The notes beneath the pieces are model-generated. The model was not told where the DNA came from and made no database searches. It saw only the letters and a list, made by a program, of their open reading frames with translations. The translations under genes and the position numbers were made by a program. This document shows positions 36,011-47,400 of a DNA stretch of 64,000 nucleotides, one piece after another. How positions within the stretch are numbered: position 1 is the stretch's first letter; each line of letters opens with the position of its first letter. Source of the DNA: Notospermus geniculatus (lineage: Eukaryota > Nemertea > Pilidiophora > Heteronemertea > Lineidae). The stretch spans positions 41,833 to 105,832 of the forward strand of contig NMRB01000269.1 of the NCBI GenBank assembly GCA_002633025.1. Direction: 5' to 3'.

Positions 36011-36194
36011 TTGAATTTTTGAATTTTGGACGTAAATGAATTTTTGGACAGTATGGCACGCTGTTTGCTTCAAAAATTACAAATAAACATATTGAAGTTG
36101 ACAGGAATATTTTTTAGTTGAAGCCCAAAATTTGAAGTTCAAATCATATATTTTTAAGTTGAAATGAATAAAAACTCGCTCCAACTTTGTTTTT

Positions 36195-37130
36195 AGCTCA
36201 CCTCTGTGAGGTGAGCTTCTCCCATGGTGTGTCGTCCGTCGTCGTCCGTCGTCGTCGTCGTCCGTCGTCGTCGTCGTCCGTCGTCGTTAACAGGGGTGGC
36301 ACGTTTCTAAACCGCTTGGGTTACAAACTTGAAATTTGGTGTACAGGTACCCTATGGTAAAAACTATCTCTGGACCGAAACTTGGCGCTGCTGCTTGTAC
36401 ACTCTGGCCTGTAGGGGGCGCTTTGTGAAAACCTTCTTTCGGCCATATCTCCTGAACGCGGTTAGCTAGAACCACGAAACTTTTATGGTGGGTTCCTCTG
36501 ATAAGACTTCATCACATAAATCCCGGGTTTTTGATTTGACCTACTTTTCAAGGTCACAGAGGTCAAAGTTCAAAATTCACTGTTTGGTGGCACATTTCAT
36601 TGCTATTTGACATAGAGTGTTGTGATTTGGTGTGAAGATATATCTAGGCACCCTACACGAATGCACCAAATTTCAACCCGATCGGACATCAAATATGGCC
36701 GCCAGGAAGCCATCTTGAAAAATGGACTTTGACCCACATTTTATAAATAGGAGTAGGTAGGATGTTTTAACGTTGTCAAAATATGTATCTAGGTACCATA
36801 TAAATATATGGTAAATTTCAGTCAGATTCGACGTCAAATATGGCCGCCAGGGAGCCATCTTGAAAAATGGACTTCGGCCCACACCTCATAAATAGTGGGA
36901 GCTAGGATGCTTTAACCGTGCCTAAATATCTGTCTTGGTACCGTCTACTTATATGCCAAATTTCGGTTCGATTGGACTTCAACATGGCTGCCAGGCGGCC
37001 ATCTTGAAAAATTGACGTTCGCCATATCTCATCGGTAGTAAATGTTACAATGTTTCTGCACTAATCCTTCACCATTCAGTGTATCACCAGGCTACTCACA
37101 CTTCATACTCTGTCACAGAGGTGAGCACAA
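36195..37130. mobile_element. Dispersed element with GTCGTCC microsatellite, copy 1
   Basis: Starts AGCTCACCTCTGTGAGGTGA and ends with the inverted CACAGAGGTGAGC. It contains a GTCGTCCGTCGT run (36236-36289) and three internal repeats with TATGGCCGCCAG(G)NAGCCATC. A second, shorter copy in reverse orientation is 41092-41624; both share TTTGACCTACTTTTCAAGGT. Confidence 0.65.
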
Positions 37131-37162
37131 TGGCCCTGGCCATTTCATTACATTTCACAACT

Positions 37163-37960
37163 TTTCTCCGCGGAATTTGACTTTTCTCCGCGGAATTAAA
37201 CTTTTCTCCGCGGAAATAACTTTATTCCGCGGAGAAAACTTTTTTCTGCGGAATTAAACTTTTCTCCGCGGAATTAAACTCTGTGGAAATCGCTGATCAA
37301 AGCCAGAGTTTTTCCACGTCTAATTCCGTGGAGAAAAGTTTAATTCCGTGGAGAAAAGTTTTCTCCACGTGGAGAAAACTTTTCTCCGCGGAATAAAGTT
37401 ATTTCCGCGAAATAAACTTTATTTCCGCGGAGAAAACTTTATTTCCGCGGAGAAAAGTTTAATTCCGCGGAGAAAAGTCTAATTCCGCGGAGAAAAGTTT
37501 AATTCCATGGAGAGAAGTTTTCTCCACATGCAGAAAACTTTTCTCCGCGGAATAAAGTTATTACCGCGGAATAAACTTTATTTCCGCGGAATAAACTTTA
37601 TTTCCGCGGAGAAAAGGTTATTTCCGCAGAGAAAACTTTATTTCCGCGGAGGAAAGTTTTCTCCACGTGGAGAAAGGTTTATTTCGTGGAGAAAAGTCTA
37701 ATTCCGCGGAGGAAAGTTTAATTCCGTGGAGAAAAGTTTTCTCCACATGGAGAAAACTTTTCTCCACGTGGAGAAAACTTTTCTCCGCGGAATAAAGTTA
37801 TTTCCGCGGAATGAACTTTATTTCCGCGGAGAAAAGGTTATTTTCGCAGAGAAAAGTTTTCTCCACGTGGGGAAAGGTTTATTCCGCGGAGAAAACTTTA
37901 TTTCCGCGGAGAAAACATTATTTCCGCGGAGGAAAGTTTATTCCACGGAGAAAAGTACGA
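37163..37960. repeat. Palindromic CCGCGG satellite
   Basis: About 800 bp in which TTTTCTCCGCGGAA and its complement alternate every 20 bp or so, giving dozens of CCGCGG centres plus CCACGTGG variants. Arms in both orientations can pair with each other across the array. Confidence 0.9.
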
Positions 37961-38247
37961 AAAAAATAAAATAAAATGAAAAACAAATGTCCCTTATGGG
38001 CCACCGTACATGCCAGTTCAGCTTATGTTTATTTTTTAGTCAAATAAAGAATGATGCGAGTAAAAAATATATTTCGTTTGTTTTGTTTCATTTTCTTTTC
38101 ACTGCTGATCCATCTCCCTCCCAGAGTCATCAAGGACGTCTTCATCTTCGAAAAGTTGAATAATTTGCACTGCACTGCCGCGGCGCTGCGCAATTTCAAA
38201 TTCAGTTTTCAAAAAAATTGAAAATTAAAAATATAATTAAAAATTTG

Positions 38248-38478
38248 ATTTTTTGGAGGGACCGAAATGATTTTTTGGGAGGGACCGAAATGATTTTTTT
38301 GGAGGGACCGAAATGATTTTTTTGGAGGGACCGAAATGATTTTTTGGAGGGACCGAAATGATTTTTTGGAGGGACCGAAATGATTTTTTGGAGGGACCGA
38401 AATGATTTTTTGGAGGGACCGAAATGATTTTTTGGAGGGACCGAAATGATTTTTTGGAGGGACCGAAATAATTTTTTG
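38248..38478. repeat. 22-bp tandem array
   Basis: About ten units of TTTTTTGGAGGGACCGAAATGA. Not CRISPR: there are no spacers. Confidence 0.95.
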
Positions 38479-38775
38479 GACGGCGATGTCCCTCCAAAAA
38501 ATGAAATTTGTAATTAGAATTTGAATTTTCAATATTTTTGAAAATTGAATTTGAATTAAATGAATTAAAAATGCGATAAATAACATTTCACTTTTCCTTT
38601 TATTACATATATTCTATGTACAAGCATTGTGTAAATCATTTAATAGAGTCAATATAGTTTACACTACATGTAACATATATAAGTGTTAATCGACACCAGA
38701 ACCATGTTTAATTGGAATATACAGAGATTTAAAAAATATGGCCAAAATATGACAAGATATCACAATTTCAAAATA

Positions 38776-38956
38776 CTGTAAACCGTAAAATTTCGCGTTC
38801 AAGGGTCAGAACGCGAACATAAATCGCGCGAAAATTACTCTTCTTCTTATTCTTTTGAAGCTGAAGGGTTCCAATCGCGAATATTTATTCTCCGCGAATT
38901 TGTAGATCACCAAAATCGCGAACATTTTAGCGTCACGAAAATATCACGGTTTACAG
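38776..38956. mobile_element. 181-bp MITE with TA target duplication
   Basis: Ends CTGTAAACCGTAAAATTTCG and CGGTTTACAG, flanked by TA (38774-38775, 38957-38958). The sister element at 35519-35530 shows the empty site (CAAAATATCATGAAA), supporting Tc1/mariner-like insertion at TA. Confidence 0.75.
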
Positions 38957-39006
38957 TATCATGAAAAACTCAACTTTTTAAAATTTCAAATATCTGATTC
39001 GAAATC

Positions 39007-39351
39007 TACGAAAGCATTTTAGTGCCATGGAAAAAATTATTTTTATCTCGTAATCAGGTTATTACGAGATAACATCTCGAAATTACGAGATGTGAATATC
39101 TCGTAATTTCGAGAAAACTCTCTCGTAATTTCGAGATGTTATCTCGTAATTACGAGATGTTATCTTGTATTAAATTACGACATGTTATCTCGTAATTACG
39201 ACATGTTATCTCATAATTACGAGATGTTATCTCGTAATTTCGAGAAAACATCACGTAATTTCGAGATGTTGTCTCGTAATTACGAGATGTTATCTCGTAA
39301 TTACGATAAAATTTTTTTTTTTCATGGCACTAAAATGCTGTCGTACTAATG
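39007..39351. mobile_element. Element with a palindromic ATCTCGTAATTACGAGAT array
   Basis: Ends with CGAAAGCATTTTAGTGCCAT and its inverse (ATGGCACTAAAATGC...GCTTTCG). The centre (39044-39310) is a tandem run of the palindrome ATCTCGTAATTACGAGAT. Confidence 0.65.
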
Positions 39352-39797
39352 CTTTCGTACTACGATTTTGTGAAATTGCAAAAAATATCATTTGAATTTT
39401 CAATTTGATACTTTGATAATTTCAAGAATTTTGAAAAAAATTACGAGATAAAAATTTTTTTCATGGCACTAAAATGCTGTCGTACATTAGAAATCATATC
39501 TTCCTACAATCAATTCTAAAAACTGCAGTGAAGAAAGTTTTCGAAAATCTCACTTCGATTTTGTGAAATTGCAAAAAATATCATTTGAATTTTCAATTTG
39601 ATACTTTGATAATTCAAGAATTTTGAAAAAAATCGAATGCCATCAGGCCCACATAGTCAAATGAAAAAGATCCCAACGTAATTTTCTGACTTGTTCAATC
39701 ATATGAGATAGTAATTTCAATAAATGGCAACAATTGAAAAAAAAAAGGCATCGAAATCACCAGTTTTTTTTTAAATTATGCCGCAAAAACAAAGTGG

Positions 39798-40049
39798 TAT
39801 AGACCATTCTCAAATTACCAGATCTGCGCACTTCCTCCAAAATTTCAACCATAACCTCGATCTGAAACCGGGTGACGTGACGCAATCCATTATTCAGCAA
39901 TGGTTGAGTCTGACGCAACGTCGTCGATGTCACTGTCGTGGGGCTGTCTGCGTCACGTCATTCAGCTTCAGACCGAGGTTGTTATGGTTGAAATTTCGGC
40001 GGAAGTGCGCAGATCTTTCTCGTTTACGTCAGTTTGAGAACGGTCTATA
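39798..40049. mobile_element. TATAGACC MITE, copy 3
   Basis: Full-length copy with well preserved arms (TATAGACCATTCTCAAATTA and the inverted CAGTTTGAGAACGGTCTATA), nested in the element at 38716-40208. Confidence 0.8.
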
Positions 40050-41091
40050 TTACAATATTTCTTCACAAAGTTTCCATGATAAGGTAGTATGATATGAAAT
40101 CAATTTCGAATCAAATATTTGAAATTTTCAAAATTTAGGTTTTTCATGATATTTTGAAATTGCAATATCTTTGTGATATTTTGCCAAAAATTTTCAATCT
40201 GTGTACATTTCGACTAAAAGTCATTAGATGAGGCCCACGACGTGCAAGTGCAACTGATAGGTATTTTCTAAATATTTTTCCCATAATTTTTCATGGGGTA
40301 TGAATAAATTTGAGGACGACTGTAGATGAGAGTTTGCTTAAACCTAGCGTCCACTCGGGCGCGGACAAGACGCGGAATGCAAATTTAGTGAATCCGCATT
40401 CATTCGGCAACCACTCCGCATATTCTTGAAAGACCTCACGTACCATTATTCACTTTGACCCCTTTTAAGACGATAAGCAAGAAGAAAAAGGTCTCAGAAG
40501 GGAACTCTAAAGATGAAAACACACAAGCAACAGATCTGATATCGTAGCAGCAGCAGTGGCAGTTTCCAATAGCAACATAAATCTTAATACTTGTTTTACC
40601 CCAGTGATTGCCCTGACGCCACCTATTGTCAACTAATGAATGACTGAATTCGGCAGATTTGTGATCAACAGCACATTATTAACACAAAATAGAGTGAAAG
40701 ATTAGCCTGTACGGTACCCATGTACAGCAGTCCGTATTCGTGTAGATCTAGGTTATTCCCCCATTAACAGACAGGTTTGTAAGAACACCGGATCGGACCG
40801 AATCAGAATCAACTAACATTCATTTTTCTTTTTAAACGCAAGAATCATGAATTATAATTATAATGACTTAGAAATAAAAATAAAACGCAAGTTTCCACTT
40901 TATCCTTGAATTTTGTACCAGTAAGAAATCTACCGTCTGAAACACGCACGCTATGGCACAACGACGGCAAGCACTGTAGCGCCACGGCTGTGTCGACGGC
41001 AGATAAGAGAATTTGCTACTGACATTAGACTGGCTTTCAACAAGAGCCAAAACCGGAGTTCATTCATCAAATGAAATGGTCCATGGACCAT

Positions 41092-41624
41092 GTGCTCACC
41101 TGGGTGAATGTACCAGAAGAACAAATGTCGACAATATGTTCAATCGAAATGTTCCCGAGCAAGCCTTGAGTTCCAGGTACAGAGGGTACCCAGACACCTG
41201 ATCACACCAAGTTAGAATATATTAGGTCAAATAGCCATGAAACGTGTCACCTAAAGACAAAATTTTGAACTTTGACCTCTGTGACCTTGAAAAGTAGGTC
41301 AAATCAAAAACCCGTTATATATGTTATGTATCCTTATTAGCTACACCTATGATAAAAATTTGAAGATGATCTAGTCATTAGTTCAGGAGTTATTGTACTT
41401 TTTGTGTTTTTGGTTTCCGCCACCTGGTGGCCAAACTGAGAGTCGAATCGGACCGAAACTTGGTGTCGTGGGTCATCTGGCCTAGGGGTATATATGTACC
41501 AAGTTTCAGATCAATAGCTCCAGCGGTTACGAAACGTGCCCTGCTAACGGACAACGACGGACAACGACGGACGACGACGGACGACGGACGCTCGGCCATC
41601 GTATAAGCTCACCACAGGTGAGCT
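41092..41624. mobile_element. Dispersed element with GACGACGGA microsatellite, copy 2 (reverse)
   Basis: Reverse-orientation relative of 36195-37130, ending GACGACGGACG...GCTCACCACAGGTGAGCT. Confidence 0.6.
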
Positions 41625-41817
41625 AAAAAACCTATTATCTCCTGGATAATACGCAATATCTGTTCATTATACATGTATTCCATAAACATATAAGAACTTT
41701 CGGTTAAGCTTCATAACAAACCAAAGCGAACTCCGATTCGGGGCAAAATCGTCCCGATTCGGTCCGATCCGGTACAATTTGGTCCGATTTGGTGTTCTTA
41801 CGAACCGATGAACAGAC

Positions 41818-41950
41818 TGTACTCATGTACAGTAGTCTGTACTCATATAGAGCAGTCTGTACCGGTACTCATGTAGAACAGTCTGTACTCATGTAGAACA
41901 GTCTGTACTCATGTAGAACAGTCTGTACTCATGAAGAACAGTCTGAACAG
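41818..41950. repeat. 21-bp minisatellite
   Basis: About six units of TGTACTCATGTAGAACAGTC(T). Confidence 0.85.
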
Positions 41951-42027
41951 CCTTTGGGTAGAATGTCAGGAATGAAATCAAATGGTACACACGTTTTTAC
42001 ATCTTGGTCCCAATGAAAAGCTGCTAG

Positions 42028-42050
42028 GGTCAAGGTCAAGGTCAAGGTCA
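42028..42050 (+). repeat. AAGGTC hexamer run with nuclear-receptor half-sites
   Basis: Three overlapping TCAAGGTCA motifs, the extended half-site of ERR and NR5A receptors. It may be only a hexanucleotide microsatellite. Confidence 0.4.
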
Positions 42051-42699
42051 TAGGACAGCTGAACTTTCTGCATCAGAACGTCAAAAACAAAGATACGCCA
42101 AGAATCTGACGGTAAAAAAGATCACTAGCTGACATTTCACAACATTCTCTGATGCATATTTTGCTGTTTTTTTACATTTCAATCTGCTTCTTCAGGATTA
42201 CAACACTACAAAAATATTTTACAAATTTTCAGGGATCTGAATCTGAAGATATGGAAACGAAGGCTGAAGTCATTCACCAGAAAGGGACACCCTCCTTACT
42301 GAGAACTTGACAAGAATTTGAATGCTTAATTTTTCAGGGAAAACAGTCAGAATTTGACAGCAAATTTATGTGATCTCGTCAAATGTTACAACTTAATAAA
42401 ACATCACCGATGAACACCCATATCTCAGTCTAGGCTATGACTGACCCCCCAACCCCTCAACTTACCCATCACTCTGCATAGTGGGCGAATATCTACCGGT
42501 ATCTATAATTCTAATTCCCCCATTAGGTTCAATCACGCCCCCCTGATTTTATCCCATGGCGTCGTCACGGTTCTGACCATGAACGAGGGCACTACAACTC
42601 GAGACAAAACCGAGTCTCAAATCACAAAGCCTACAATTCACCTGACTGTGAGAAAAAGCTGTATAGGCACCACTCCCTGTCAGAGGTTTCTTGTGTGAC

Positions 42700-42840
42700 T
42701 TGGCTCTCAATGGGGCAAGTCATCGTTGCCAAGTTTGTCCAGCGTCCATTGGGACCAATGACACAATCAACTCTCAACTGTTTTCTATGGGTGAGTCACC
42801 CATAGAGAGCCAACTCACATGTGAAAACTCTCACCTGGGG
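42700..42840. mobile_element. Foldback element with GGCTCTC(A/T)ATGGG ends
   Basis: GGCTCTCAATGGG at 42702 is mirrored by CCCATAGAGAGCC at 42788. Related sequences at about 55940-55990, 57660-57810 and 62975-63045 share the ends and an internal CAGTG(A/G)C segment. Confidence 0.55.
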
Positions 42841-43875
42841 AGAGATCCCGTAGACTTGGACATGATGAATTAGACTGACTAGACTCTACATTATGTCAAT
42901 GAAATATACTAGGCCTACTTTGTGACAGAAGCAATGACTCTTCAAGTCTCCTCAGCGAAAATCAACCAGCATAAGATTGATTCGACAATCTCAACACAAC
43001 TCGTCAAGGCACCAACTAGATGTCCGTCAGGCGTGGATAAAATGACAAATACATTGAAGAATTTGTAAAAATAAATGCACCCTTTCTCATAAAGAGGCTG
43101 ACAAATGAACACAAACAATATGGTGTAAATAAAACAAGTGGAAAATTAATATAGCTCGTTTAGATGTTTAAAGGGACTGTAGGGACTTATTGCTCATAGA
43201 ACACATCCCTGTTTTCAGTCCACTTTCAGATGCTACAATTATTCTGTAGACTCGTCAACATCTCTCATGCCCCTTGATGTTTGTTACCGGTACATAGAGA
43301 AAGATGTGGCACTGCAAAATGAGCCCTATAGACCCTTTAAATCTGTTGCTATATCAGTCTGACTTCAAGCTAAACTGGCAAAAAGGCCTGTACAGTAACA
43401 CACAGTGACTTCATGTGTGAATCAGTGGAACGTGAATGGAACCAGTTAATTTCACCTGAAGTTAACCTGACATCACTGTACACTCGTGTCCATGCTTGTA
43501 CATGTGATTTAGCTCATCTAGCATGGCACCAATCTGTTCCGGCCTCACTGTACATTAGTGTACAAGTAGTAATGTAATTTGTTAGTAACTACATACTGCA
43601 TATTCTACAATAAAATATATTTGGCACAAAAGAAAACGACAAAACTACGTAATCAGCAAATCTTAACTAAAGTCCATGGGTTGTTCTCATGAAATGAAGA
43701 TACTTGAACAAACTGGATTGTGAAGATAACAAGCCAGTCGAGGTTTAAATGAACACTTCATTCTGTTGTTGTTTGATAGCTGTCAGAAAGAAAGCTCTTC
43801 CTTAGAATTCATCACGTGAAACTGTTCTCAACAACATCGTTGGCTGACAGAGATCCAAGACCAAGAATACCAAAG

Positions 43876-44075
43876 GGGCTCCAGTGCCATTTGTGGTGCC
43901 ACTCCTCTGCCATTTGTGGTGCCGCTCCAGTGCCATTCGTGGTGCCACTCCAGTGCCACTTGTGGTGGAACTCCAGTACCATTTGTGGTGCCACGCCAGT
44001 GCCATTTGTGGTGGAACTACAGTACCATTTGTGGTGGAACTCCAGAACCCTTAGTGGTGGAAATCCAGTGTTATT
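43876..44075. repeat. 23-bp minisatellite
   Basis: About eight units of GTGCCATTTGTGGTGCCACT plus CCA, degrading to the right. Confidence 0.85.
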
Positions 44076-44266
44076 TGTGGTTAAGATCCAGTGAGCTTTA
44101 GTAACAAGTGTCCTAGTGGAGCTCCAGTGAATTTCCAAAGTTCCATTGCCTTCCCCAGTAATGTACCATGCTCAAAACCATGGGTGTCCGGTCAGAAAAA
44201 GGGATGTAAAAGCTACATCCAGATGCCTCCCTCGAAAGTACAGGACAGGAAGGGTTAGAGGTGTAG

Positions 44267-44272
44267 TTTATT
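44267..44272 (-). terminator. Possible poly(A) signal of the PDZ-scaffold gene
   Basis: AATAAA on the minus strand, about 142 bp past the stop codon at 44414-44416. Confidence 0.35.
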
Positions 44273-44413
44273 GCAACAAACTTTCACATCCACAGAGCAA
44301 TCCTTCATCCCTGATTTGCTCTTTACCCATTGCATTTTGAAACACTTTCGTAGCTTTAAAAGTAAAAGAATTGCAGTTTCTAGCACTAGATAAGAGTTGA
44401 TAGTCTTTGCACA

Positions 44414-47400
44414 TCATACGACCGTCCCTGGCCATGAGACAATATTTAATGCTACAGTTCCTTTAACATGTTTCAGTAGAGATACAGCATGACTGTGGGC
44501 GATGTCACTCAGGTTATAGTTGTTCACTGATAATATCACATCACCACATCTGAAAAGACAAAGAAAAGACATGAGATAAACACAATGTAGAGAGATGGTA
44601 CTATCAGGTTAACATGAAACAGACCAACACAATCCACCAATGACACACCATCCTAAGAATCTCGGGTTATTTACGGTCATACCCCGCCCTCAAGTGCGAG
44701 AAGGGGAGTGGTTGTGAAGACCCTGGGTGCGAGGATGATGACACACAGTCAGGGACCAAAGTGTAGGAATCGTCATGACCACGTTCATTTTGATTACTGG
44801 ATGACAAAACCACTGGCTGATGAAGGAGGCCCCACATTACTTAGTCCTCTCCACCTTCTGTAAGTACCAGCTCGGTCAGTTTCCCCAACTCTCGTTACTT
44901 CTTTACTGACAAGTTAACTGGCCAGCTCTGGTACCTGTTCTCAGAGGTTTCTCCTCTCACAGCCCCTTTGGAAAGTCCTCACAGTAAATTTATACAGTGT
45001 GTGACTCGACAGTGAAGCATGAATGAAGGACAGGTCATCCTATAACCTCGACTAAGTTTCAAAACGGATACCTAAGGCTAAGAATCCATTCATGCGAATT
45101 TCGAGCAGTGCAATGCCGCTTCCTTTGTCCGTGACCATGAAAGAAACAATGGTTGTGGCATCCCACCGCTCGAAATTCGTGTGAATGGATTCTAAAGCTA
45201 ACTCAACTGTGAGAGTTGTGTTTCTTGGCTGTACTCACCGTAACCTGCCGTCCAGAGATGCTTGTGTCCCAGGCACGATGGTTTTTATATGAATCGGTTG
45301 AACCCCCTGACAAGTATCGTTACCCCCCACGATGGAGAAGCCTAGACTTCCGGTTGGACCTCGGGATAACGCTATCGTTTTCACGATTTGGCAGGATCTG
45401 TGGGAGGAAGGAGGTAGAACGAATTAGAAATGTTCAGGAGATGAGCTGTGGAATCAATGAACCTATCCGAGGACAAGACACCTCACTCTACACGTTCAAT
45501 ATTAGTAAGACTCTGTTCATCAGTCGACTTACTTGGGCATCTGTAACCAGTAAAGCCATGATGGGGTAAAGTTCGATATTCCGTCCGTCGTTTCTGGACC
45601 ATCTATCGCCTTCAGCGTCACCGTTTTCCCTTCAGCACCAGATTTTAATGCTCTCACAGCCTCATTGTGGGTCAGCCCGACGAGGTTACCACCGTTGATT
45701 GAAAGCAAGACATCACCTTTCTGAAACGAGAAAATGATTGTTAATCTTTGTGGGAGTCATGGATAAGCTATTGAGAACAGCAAAATCTGTCTTAGTGGAC
45801 ACAAGTGATAGGACAGTGAACACAAGTTTTGGCAGGACACCTTTATATGAGGTCAGTGAACTCCACCCTAACACGATAATCTGGAAGCTGTCGAGGTCAG
45901 GCATCCAGAGAACATCAGGAGTTCTTGGCACTCATTCCCTTCCTTCCTGTGCAGTGACGAAGGGAACCCTGATGTTCTCAGCTCAGGACGAGGTCAGAGG
46001 CAAGCAGTCAGACACCCATCCTGAGGTAATCAACACTTCCTTTCGCACGTTCCCTACATCACCGCACACAATCAGACACCTTGCTTCGTTACACAGGATC
46101 ATAGACCTCAAGTCTGCTAATATTCCCTGCATTCACCCTCAAGACAGTATCGTTGGTAGTCAAGAGTTAGGGTTAGACCAAGTCTGGAGTTAACAGTAGG
46201 AAAGTTGTTCCTATAGACCTTTCCAACAAAGATGGTGGCCTACTAGTTCTCCCACATGACGTCGCGGCCATTTATTGTCCAAGCATGATGTAACACTACC
46301 AAACGCATCCTCTCAGACAATTAGTTCACCTAAACAATGGCCTGCTTGACCAGCTTAGCGTGCCAGCAGCCATTGAATGGTATTAAGCTTCTGACGTCAT
46401 ACGGTGAGAACTGATAGACTGCCAATATTGGAAAGGTCTATATGAATCCACAACTCCAGCCATCAGAGTCTGTAATGATACGACCGGCCCTCTTGTTCCA
46501 TCAGCTTCTCCCCGAAGACAGGTGGTAGATAATGACAGATCAATAAACGACAAGATCATAATAGAGATGATAACTTGTAAACAGATACTGATCAATGGCA
46601 GACGACCAGACGTTGTCTAAGGGATCTCAGCCCACCGGCTATAGTCAACAAGCAGCTAAAAGCATTGACCCTTCAGGGCCGAGTGGAGGGTTAGGGGAAG
46701 GGATCAGGCTACACCTAGTGGTGGTTTACATGTAGAGATCTCAGGGCCCAGGGGCCTGTTTCATAAACGCTAAAGGCACTTCATTAACTAATAAAACTTG
46801 CTTATGCTCTAAGGAATAAACTGGATATTGACACAAGTCCAGAACGAGCATATTCAAGTATTATTAGTTAATGAGGTGCCTTTAGCGTTTATGAAACAGG
46901 CCCCAGATTCATAAAACCTTGCTAGGCTTATTTACTTGCTTAAGTACCCAGTTTGTACAGGCCAATGTACACAACTACCAATCAACTAAGCTAGCAAGGT
47001 TTTCTGAATATGGGCCCAGGCTATGTTTGGCAAGAAACAACATTGAAGCCTGGAATCCTCCTAGAATCAGCCCTGGTACGTGCAGAATCTCTTACCTTGA
47101 CTTGTCTACTCCGCCCAAGCACACCTTGAGGTTGGATATTGGTTATATAGACGGGGACATCACCGCGTTGACTACCGACGCCACCTGCCACACTGATTCC
47201 CAAGGACTCGGAGGGATTCTGAAAACAGGTAGAAAACATGAGAAGCCTGCGATTGGTTCTTGAGGAGTCGAGAAGAGACGTTTTGGAGTAGAATCATATT
47301 TGTGGGCCCTTTTAAATTTTATGACTTGTTGTGATGAAAGACACGAGTACTTACTTTCTGTATTGTCACAGTTCGTTCCTTGCATAGCCTACTTGTATTC

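Larger units (their letters stand above)
38716..40208. mobile_element. Long-arm inverted-repeat element, copy 2, with nested insertions
   Basis: Same ends as 35460-36010 but enlarged by at least three insertions: 38776-38956, about 39007-39351 and 39798-40049. An 80-bp internal block (GATTTTGTGAAATTGC...) is duplicated at 39361 and 39556. Confidence 0.65.
32262..44413. other. Convergent spacer between KIF17 and the PDZ-scaffold gene
   Basis: Twelve kilobases with no convincing gene. Much is repeat: the MITEs and arrays listed separately cover about half. The rest is AT-rich sequence where I see no conserved frame. AATAAA first appears on the plus strand only near 36082; a KIF17 poly(A) site was not fixed. 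Confidence 0.7.

Noticed and set aside
38209-38586. Minus-strand frame with SVPPKNHFGPSKKS-like repeats; also looked like a CRISPR array
   Set aside because: It is a 22-bp direct tandem array without spacers; three units cycle through all frames.
43802-44138. Frames over the 23-bp array near 44 kb
   Set aside because: Low-complexity translation of a minisatellite; open on both strands.
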